DNA from: an archaeon
GTDB taxonomy: Archaea > Iainarchaeota > Iainarchaeia > Iainarchaeales > CSSED10-239
Direction: 5' to 3'
NCBI GenBank assembly: GCA_023230325.1
Contig: JALNXN010000009.1
Span: forward strand, 1-31,695
Length of the DNA: 31,695 bases
Below are positions 25,939 to 31,695 of the stretch, in pieces. Both the position numbers and the translations under genes were made by a program. The notes beneath the pieces were generated by a model. It did not search any database and was not told where the DNA came from. It saw only the letters and a program-made list of their open reading frames with translations. Each line of letters starts with the position of its first letter. Position 1 is the first letter of the stretch.

Positions 25939-27180
25939 ATGTCAAAAATATTTATAAAGACTTTTGGGTGTACTCTAAATAAAAAAGATAGTAAAAATAT
26001 TGTTGCTAATTATAATTATAGTGAAGATGAAAAAGACACATTTACTGCTGATTATATTATAATTAATACTTGTGGTGTTAAGGAAAGAACAGACACAAAA
26101 ATAATTAATTATTTAAAAAAATTAAAACAACTTAATATTTCTGAAAAGAAAATAATAATTTGTGGTTGTCTAGTAACCATAGATAAAGAGTTGCTAACGG
26201 ATATCTTTCCGAATGCAAATTATTTTAAAATTGAAGAAACCAAACAATTACAAAAATTATTAGGTAGTTTAAAATTAGAAACTAAAACTAAGAAAGTAAA
26301 TATTTCAGAACCAATAATCCTCTCAAATGGTTGCCTTGGAAATTGTAATTATTGCGCAGTGAAATTTGCAAGAGGTAAACTTAAAAGCAAATCTGAAAAG
26401 GATATAATTTTAGAAATCGAAAAAACAATTGAAAATGGAAGTAAAGAAATATTACTAACTTCTCAAGATAATGGGTGTTATGGATTTGATATTAATACAA
26501 ACATAGTAAAACTATTATCTGAAATTATAAAAATTAAAGGGAATTTTCTAATTAGATTAGGGATGGCAAACCCCCAACATCTTAAGATTTTCAAAAAAGA
26601 ACTTATTGAAATTTATAAACATGAAAAACTATATAAATTTTTACACATTCCTATACAGAGTGGGGATAACCAAGTTCTAAAAGATATGAATAGATTTTAT
26701 AATATTGAAGATGTGTTTGATATTATTAAAGAATTTAGAAAAGAAATTCCAGAAATTACAATTGCAACAGACATTATTGTTGGATACCCTACAGAAAGTG
26801 AAGAAGAATTCCAAAATACAATTGAGGTTATTAAAAAGTTAAAACCAGATGTCGTGAATATATCCAGATTTGGTCAAAGAAAGAGAATTGAGGCAAATAA
26901 ACATAAAGATCTTTTAGGAGCCATTAAAAAGAAAAGATCTAGAGAACTTACTATTCTTTGTAGAAAAATATCTCTTAACAATAATAAACTATTTTTAAAT
27001 ACAGAAAAAGAAGTGTTGGTTACAGAAGTTGGAAAAAATAATACAGTCATGGCAAGAACTGTTGAATATAAACCAGTTGGAATAAAAGGAAATTACCCAA
27101 TTGGAACTAAACTTAAAGTAAAAATTATAAATTATAAAGCAAACTTTTTAATTGGAAAAAACAGCTTAGAGAAAATGTAG
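25939..27180 (+). CDS. tRNA t6A37 methylthiotransferase (archaeal CDKAL1/MtaB type)
   Basis: Radical-SAM enzyme that adds a methylthio group to threonylcarbamoyl-adenosine 37 of ANN-decoding tRNAs. 413 residues. The N-terminal domain binds a second Fe-S cluster via C11 (FGCTLN), C45 (NTCGV) and C77 (CGCLV). The SAM cluster motif CxxxCxxC is C132, C136 and C139 in NGCLGNCNYCAVKFARG. The core continues with PIQSG, DIIVGYPTE and a C-terminal TRAM domain (~350-413). The short GCLGNC form and size match the archaeal/eukaryotic branch (TIGR01578) rather than bacterial MiaB. AAGGT lies 8 nt before the ATG. Confidence 0.9.
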   Translation: MSKIFIKTFGCTLNKKDSKNIVANYNYSEDEKDTFTADYIIINTCGVKERTDTKIINYLKKLKQLNISEKKIIICGCLVTIDKELLTDIFPNANYFKIEETKQLQKLLGSLKLETKTKKVNISEPIILSNGCLGNCNYCAVKFARGKLKSKSEKDIILEIEKTIENGSKEILLTSQDNGCYGFDINTNIVKLLSEIIKIKGNFLIRLGMANPQHLKIFKKELIEIYKHEKLYKFLHIPIQSGDNQVLKDMNRFYNIEDVFDIIKEFRKEIPEITIATDIIVGYPTESEEEFQNTIEVIKKLKPDVVNISRFGQRKRIEANKHKDLLGAIKKKRSRELTILCRKISLNNNKLFLNTEKEVLVTEVGKNNTVMARTVEYKPVGIKGNYPIGTKLKVKIINYKANFLIGKNSLEKM

Positions 27181-27230
27181 TTTGTATTTCTTAATAAATG
27201 CGATTTAAAGTTAAGTATATAAACTATTTG

Positions 27231-27250
27231 ATATATATTTATATATTATA
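27231..27250 (+). promoter_or_regulatory. TATA region for the 242-aa membrane protein gene
   Basis: An AT-only block (ATATATATTTATATATTATA-like) is centred ~27 bp upstream of the ATG at 27269 and no ribosome-binding site is visible, suggesting a leaderless start. It is the likely promoter for the 27269-30590 genes. Confidence 0.45.
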
Positions 27251-27268
27251 AATTAAAGATGAAAAAAT

Positions 27269-27997
27269 ATGGATTTACTTCTGACTTTTAAAAAATATAT
27301 AGAAAATTATAAAATTATTCTATCCTTAAGTGCATTATTTATATTTTTATTATTTTTAATTAATCCTGTTTTTAGTTTGTTTGGGGGAACTATTAACTTA
27401 ACTTATAATATTTTAAATTTTGAATTAGGTAACATTATCATAAGTATACTTGCCTCACTTATCTTGTTATTTATATTTAGTTTAGTGCAAACAATTATAA
27501 TTTATAAAATAAGTAAAGACTATAGTGTTAATGAAACAATTTATTTTAAAGAAATTAAAAAAATATTTTACAAATTATTAAAATTTAATTGGATTTTCTT
27601 TTTAGTGATTTTTGGAGTTTCTGTAGTGTTATATGATCTTAACATACTAAATAATATTTTTACTCAAATCATATTCTTTATAATAACAATAGCTCTTTGG
27701 TTCGTACCACAAATTATTGTCTTAGAAAATAGAGAAATACCTTTAGCTATTTGGTATAGTGCAAGATTTTGGAAAAATAATTTTGGACATCTTTTAACAT
27801 TGTTTTTATGCGGATTTATTTTAATTTTAATTACTAGTTTGTTAGATGTCTTAATAGCTGGGTCTACAGGAATTATAATTTCTGTTTTATTTTTAGTATT
27901 GTTTGTAATTCCATTTACAGAAATTCTAAAAACAGAAATATATTTAAATAAATATAAATTATTAAAACCTAGACATCAATTTAAATTAAAAAGGTAG
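27269..27997 (+). CDS. Six-helix membrane protein, unknown
   Basis: 242 residues with about six hydrophobic segments (~17-35, ~52-78, ~105-125, ~128-147, ~173-192, ~195-220). A conserved-looking amphipathic stretch between helices 4 and 5 (QIIVLENREIPLAIWYSARF) ends in WKNNFGH. This loop (a short amphipathic helix before a membrane segment) resembles DUF4013/GDPD-membrane-domain-like proteins, but the similarity is weak. The C-terminus is basic. It is 11 bp upstream of the Lrp/AsnC gene, so the two are co-transcribed, and the regulator may control it. Function unknown. Confidence 0.6.
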   Translation: MDLLLTFKKYIENYKIILSLSALFIFLLFLINPVFSLFGGTINLTYNILNFELGNIIISILASLILLFIFSLVQTIIIYKISKDYSVNETIYFKEIKKIFYKLLKFNWIFFLVIFGVSVVLYDLNILNNIFTQIIFFIITIALWFVPQIIVLENREIPLAIWYSARFWKNNFGHLLTLFLCGFILILITSLLDVLIAGSTGIIISVLFLVLFVIPFTEILKTEIYLNKYKLLKPRHQFKLKR

Positions 27998-28008
27998 AAT
28001 GAGAAATT

Positions 28009-28479
28009 ATGCAAGTAATAGATAAAATTGATAAACATATTATTGAAAAATTAATAGTAGATGGGAGAATTTCATTTGCAAATATTGCAAAAGACATAAA
28101 CTTAACAGATGTTGCTATTAAGAAAAGATTAGATAGGCTTAAACAAAAGGGTATTGTTAAAGCTATTTTTGCAGAGATTGATTATAGTGTTATTGGATTT
28201 ATTGAAATGATTAATATTTTAATTTGTATCGATCCGCCTAAACAAAAAGAAATAATTAGAAAATTAAAAGAAAATGATGATGTGATTAAACTTACAGAAG
28301 TTACTGGAGAATATAATTTTATAGCAAAAGTAATTGCTGAAGATAAAGAGGATCTAAAAAAAGTATTAGATAATATTTATACTGTTGATGGGATTATTAA
28401 AGTAAATATACTTACAACTATTAAAGAACATAAAAACACAAAAAATTTACCAGGAAAAATAATACAAACTACTTTTTAA
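28009..28479 (+). CDS. Lrp/AsnC-family transcription regulator
   Basis: 156 residues. The N-terminal HTH (~3-60) shows the family pattern: DKIDKHIIEKLIVDGRISFA, NIAKDINLTDVAIKKRLDRL, and KGIVKAIFAEIDYSVIGF as the linker strand. The C-terminal RAM ligand/assembly domain (~65-140) has IDPPKQKEIIRKLKENDDVI, the diagnostic EVTGEYNFIAKV and a final VNILTTIKEHK. These proteins form dimers or octamers that sense amino acids or other small effectors. The effector here is unknown. AAGGT overlapping the stop of the upstream gene gives the ribosome site. It lies 26 bp before topA. Confidence 0.9.
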   Translation: MQVIDKIDKHIIEKLIVDGRISFANIAKDINLTDVAIKKRLDRLKQKGIVKAIFAEIDYSVIGFIEMINILICIDPPKQKEIIRKLKENDDVIKLTEVTGEYNFIAKVIAEDKEDLKKVLDNIYTVDGIIKVNILTTIKEHKNTKNLPGKIIQTTF

Positions 28480-28505
28480 TTTTAAGAGTATAGGATTTTT
28501 AATAA

Positions 28506-30590
28506 ATGAAGTTGATAATTTCTGAAAAAGCAATAGCAGGAAAAAAGATTGCTGCAATTCTTTCTAAAAATGATTTTGCAACAACTAATGTTAATGGCAT
28601 TTCTATTTTTGAATTTAAAAAAAATAATGAAACTTATTTGTTAATACCTCTAAGAGGTCACATAAACACAGTTGATTTTGTTGGAGAAGATAAATATTGG
28701 AGTATTTTTACACTCAAAGCTCTTGCTGATAAAAACTTCATATATAAGGAAGTTGAAAAAAAAATAATCTCTTTACTTAAAAAAGAAAGAAAAGAACTTA
28801 CACAAATTATAATTGCAACAGATGCTGATCGAGAAGGAGAAGCTATTGGTCTTGAAGCGTATAACTATATTCAAGTTAAAAATAAAAAAGCAGATCTTAA
28901 AAGAGCATATTTTAGTGCATTGACTGAAAAGGAAGTTACGGATGCTTTTTTAAAACTTAGAAAATTGGATTTTAATTACGCACACTCTGTTTTTACAAGG
29001 CAAGAAATTGATCTATTATGGGGTGCTATACTTACAAGATATTTGTCAGTAATTGCAAATAGAAAAGGAAAAATGTTTCTTTCTGCTGGTAGAGTTCAAA
29101 CACCTCTTCTAAATCAAATTGTAGAAAGAGAAATGGAAAGAAATAAATTTGTTCCTGAAAAATATAGAGTCATTACTATTATTTTTGAAAAAACAAAAAT
29201 TAGATTTGAAGGAACCCACAAACTTGGAAAAATATTTGATATTAATAAAGCTGATTTAATTTATAAAAATATAAAAGACGAAAAAACAGGTGTTGTAAAA
29301 AATATTACAAAAACACAAAAAATATTACAAAGACCAGCACCATTTAATACCACGAGCTTTCTAAGAGCTGCAAGTGCTATTGGCTTTGGAACTAGTAAAG
29401 CAATGTCAACTGCAGAAAATTTATATCAACAAGGTTTTATTAGTTATCCTAGAACAGACAATACAGTATACCCTCCAAGCCTAGATTTTAAAGGAATCTT
29501 AAATAAATTACTTGGATTTAAAGAACTTGAAAAAGATATTTTGAAAATATTAAAAAAGCCAATCAACCCATCAAGAGGAAAAAAATTAACAACTGATCAC
29601 CCACCTATTCATCCTGTTGAATTTACACAACAATTAAAAGGAGATAATAAAAAAATTTATGACTTGATAGTTAGACGGTTTTTAGCAACATTATCAATTG
29701 ATGCAATTACAGAAAATTTATCAATTATAATTGATGTGAAAAAAGAACCTTTTGTAGTAAATGGACAGATTATTATTGAACCTGGTTGGAAAAAGATATA
29801 TTTCTATTCAAAACTAAATGAAGTGATTTTACCTAATCTTAATAAAGAAGATATTGTGCCTATTGTTGATAAAAACTTAGAGAAAAAAGAAACTACACCA
29901 CCACCTAGATTTACAGAAGGTGCATTAATTAAATTAATGGAAGACCTTAACCTTGGTACTAAATCCACAAGACCTGGAATTATTCAAAAATTAAGAGATA
30001 GAGATTACATCCAAGGTGGTAAGTCCGTTGAACCTACAAAAATTGCAATGTCTGTTTGTAGTGTGCTTAATAAAAATGCAGATATCATTACCCAACCAAA
30101 ACTAACTGCTGATACTGAAGACGAAATGGAACTTGTTGCAACTGGAAAAAAAGAAAAAGAAGAAGTTGTAAATAACACTAGAAAAAAAATCCATGAGGTA
30201 ATTGATATTTTACTTAAAGAAAAAGATGATATTGCAAAGGAACTTAGAAGCGGAATAATTAATTCTAATTATATTGCTGTATGCCCTAAATGTGGAAAAA
30301 AATTAATAATCAGGTATGGAAAGACTGGTAAACAATTTGTGGGGTGCTTAGGTTTTCCTGCTTGCAGAAATACTTATCCTTTACCACAAAGAAGAAATGT
30401 TACAGCTACAGATAAATTCTGTGAAGAATGTAAAGAACCAATTGTTAATGTATCTGGTGGAAGAAGTGCTGATTTTGAAATGTGTTTAAATCCTAATTGT
30501 AAAACTAAAGAAGAATATTTAAAACAAATTGAAGAAAAAAAACAAGCAAAAATTTTAAATGAAAATAAAAAAAGTAAAAAAAATCTGTAA
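28506..30590 (+). CDS. topA: DNA topoisomerase I (type IA, archaeal)
   Basis: Relaxes negatively supercoiled DNA through a 5'-phosphotyrosine link. 694 residues. The Toprim domain has SEK near the start (E7) and ATDADREGEAIG (DxDxE at 106-110). The cleavage domain has the active Tyr314 in GFISYPRTDN with Arg316 next to it. Two zinc ribbons lie at the C-terminus: VCPKCGKKLIIRYG ... GCLGFPAC (~593-620) and CEECKEPIVN ... CLNPNC (~644-670), followed by a Lys-rich tail. Two ribbons and the archaeal core order fit archaeal TopA; there is no helicase domain, so it is not reverse gyrase. Downstream of the Lrp gene in a probable operon. Confidence 0.93.
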   Translation: MKLIISEKAIAGKKIAAILSKNDFATTNVNGISIFEFKKNNETYLLIPLRGHINTVDFVGEDKYWSIFTLKALADKNFIYKEVEKKIISLLKKERKELTQIIIATDADREGEAIGLEAYNYIQVKNKKADLKRAYFSALTEKEVTDAFLKLRKLDFNYAHSVFTRQEIDLLWGAILTRYLSVIANRKGKMFLSAGRVQTPLLNQIVEREMERNKFVPEKYRVITIIFEKTKIRFEGTHKLGKIFDINKADLIYKNIKDEKTGVVKNITKTQKILQRPAPFNTTSFLRAASAIGFGTSKAMSTAENLYQQGFISYPRTDNTVYPPSLDFKGILNKLLGFKELEKDILKILKKPINPSRGKKLTTDHPPIHPVEFTQQLKGDNKKIYDLIVRRFLATLSIDAITENLSIIIDVKKEPFVVNGQIIIEPGWKKIYFYSKLNEVILPNLNKEDIVPIVDKNLEKKETTPPPRFTEGALIKLMEDLNLGTKSTRPGIIQKLRDRDYIQGGKSVEPTKIAMSVCSVLNKNADIITQPKLTADTEDEMELVATGKKEKEEVVNNTRKKIHEVIDILLKEKDDIAKELRSGIINSNYIAVCPKCGKKLIIRYGKTGKQFVGCLGFPACRNTYPLPQRRNVTATDKFCEECKEPIVNVSGGRSADFEMCLNPNCKTKEEYLKQIEEKKQAKILNENKKSKKNL

Positions 30591-30662
30591 AAAAATAAAT
30601 ACAACAAAAATTACAAAAGACTTTTAAAATTTTTTAAACATATTATTTATAGACATCAGTAA

Positions 30663-30675
30663 TAAATTATAAATA
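30663..30675 (+). promoter_or_regulatory. TATA region for cdc48
   Basis: AAATTATAAATAG is centred ~22 bp upstream of the ATG at 30691. A GTGAT stretch (30682-30686) just before the ATG could pair with the 16S 3' end, so both a very short leader and ribosome-site use are possible. Confidence 0.4.
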
Positions 30676-30690
30676 GACAATGTGATTTTT

Positions 30691-31695
30691 ATGATTGAAA
30701 AAATAATATTAACTGTAAAAGAAACAGACACCTCTGAAGTAGGGAAGGGGAAAGCAAAAATTGATCCTCTTGTTTTTGATAAAATGAAATTAATTATTGG
30801 AGATGTAATTTTAATTGAAGGAAATAATAAAAAAGCCTTAGCTTATGCAACTAGAGGTAATGAAAAGGATGCTGGATTAAATATTATTAAAATTGATGGG
30901 ATTATTAGGTATAATGCAGGAGCAGCAATTGATGAAGATGTCTTTGTTGAAAAAACAAATATACAAAATGCGCAAACAATTAATCTTTCTCCAATCATTG
31001 ATAAAGATAAAAAAATTAATCTAACTAGTGATATTGAAAGTATGATTAAAGATAAATTATTAAATTTAAATGTTATTGAAAAAAATATAGTTAAAATTCC
31101 TGGGCTTCCAATACTTACTGTGGATGGATATAGAGATTTACAATTAATTATTACAAAAACAATTCCTAAAGGAGCTGTAAGGATATCAGAAAATACAAAA
31201 ATTAATATTTCTGACAAAACAGAAACTACAAAAACACCTAACATTACTTATGATGATATTGGGGGTCTTAAAAAGGAAATTGAAGCAATTAGAGAAATGG
31301 TAGAATTACCTATTAGAAGACCTGAAATTTTTAAAAAAATTGGAATTTCACCACCTAAAGGAGTTTTACTTTATGGACCACCCGGAACTGGAAAAACATT
31401 GCTTGCAAAAGCAGTAGCATCAGAAACAGACGCGCATTTTACAATCATTAATGGTCCTGAAATTATTGGGAGTGCCTATGGACAATCAGAAGCAAATCTT
31501 AGAAAAATATTTGAAGATGCAGAAAAGTCTGCACCAGCAATAATCTTTATTGATGAGATTGATGCTATTGCTCCTAAAAGAGAAAACATACACGGAGAAA
31601 CAGAGAAAAGAATTGTTGCTCAGCTATTAACACTTATGGATGGATTAACTGCTAGGGGACAAGTAGTTGTTATTGCTGCCACAAACATACCAGAT
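30691..31695 (+). CDS. AAA+ ATPase Cdc48/p97 (VAT-like), N-terminal part
   Basis: 335 codons to the window edge; the D2 ring and C-terminus are missing. The N domain begins [20 protein letters not shown] and continues through the double-psi barrel and 4-beta domains (~1-180). The linker [20 protein letters not shown] leads into the first AAA+ ring. Walker A is GPPGTGKT at 229-236 and Walker B IIFIDEID at ~285-291; [14 protein letters not shown] and AATN (sensor) follow. Archaeal Cdc48 unfolds proteins for the proteasome. With the JAMM protease nearby it could act in the same protein-quality pathway (inference). No proteasome genes are in the window. Reading frame is intact throughout. Confidence 0.93.
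   Translation, partial: MIEKIILTVKETDTSEVGKGKAKIDPLVFDKMKLIIGDVILIEGNNKKALAYATRGNEKDAGLNIIKIDGIIRYNAGAAIDEDVFVEKTNIQNAQTINLSPIIDKDKKINLTSDIESMIKDKLLNLNVIEKNIVKIPGLPILTVDGYRDLQLIITKTIPKGAVRISENTKINISDKTETTKTPNITYDDIGGLKKEIEAIREMVELPIRRPEIFKKIGISPPKGVLLYGPPGTGKTLLAKAVASETDAHFTIINGPEIIGSAYGQSEANLRKIFEDAEKSAPAIIFIDEIDAIAPKRENIHGETEKRIVAQLLTLMDGLTARGQVVVIAATNIPD

Noticed and set aside
30843..31244. 133-residue minus-strand open frame
   Set aside because: Antisense to cdc48; hydrophobic composition follows from the complementary AT-rich codons.

Overview
The window is very AT-rich DNA that looks archaeal. TATA-type promoters, often placed so that transcription would begin at or next to the ATG, precede many genes. 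The gene content includes a PCNA clamp-loader small subunit, an EndoQ-like repair nuclease, archaeal Cdc48, archaeal-type MiaB/CDKAL1, RtcB, class III (archaeal) pilins and an S-layer-like protein. Small genes, compact operons, low GC and a bacterial-type GrpE-DnaK-DnaJ set suggest a mesophilic DPANN-like archaeon (Woesearchaeota/Pacearchaeota type). That placement is inference; no rRNA or ribosomal protein gene lies in the window to confirm it.

Layout. 1-1172 (-): N-terminal part of a secreted S-layer-like protein behind a ~610 bp non-coding leader/promoter region. 1783-2997: a winged-helix regulator-like gene (-) divergent from a BofA-family membrane protein (+). 3240-7104: EndoQ-like nuclease (+), then PRPP synthetase and the RNA ligase RtcB on the minus strand. 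7361-8506 (+): a SpoIIM/DUF95-family membrane protein. 8608-12432 (-): grpE-dnaK-dnaJ operon. 12577-13773: a JAMM metalloprotease (-) and a short-chain dehydrogenase (+), diverging from one symmetric promoter.

13770-25382 (-) is the centrepiece, an ~11.6 kb unidirectional run. It starts with clamp-loader rfcS, which is coupled to a TadA/CpaF-type secretion ATPase. Two TadC-like platform proteins follow, then an 18-bp x 12 tandem repeat array. After the array come seven class III pilins interleaved with an A24 prepilin peptidase. The run ends with a tightly overlapping trio: a DUF2101-like membrane protein, a membrane-anchored OB-fold protein and a TctA-like permease. Together these encode a complete type IV pilus (not an archaellum: no FlaC-H type accessory genes are present). 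Two adjacent pilins share identical 62-residue N-termini and an identical 20-residue stretch near the C-terminus, but have divergent centres.

25504-31695 (+): a small membrane protein, a tRNA t6A methylthiotransferase, a six-helix membrane protein, an Lrp/AsnC regulator, type IA topoisomerase and the 5' part of cdc48, truncated by the window end.

The most interesting points are the pilus island (paired pilins with conserved ends, stub pilins, the repeat array, the rfcS-ATPase junction and the three unexplained distal genes) and the inverted repeat around the shared TATA element of the JAMM/SDR pair.
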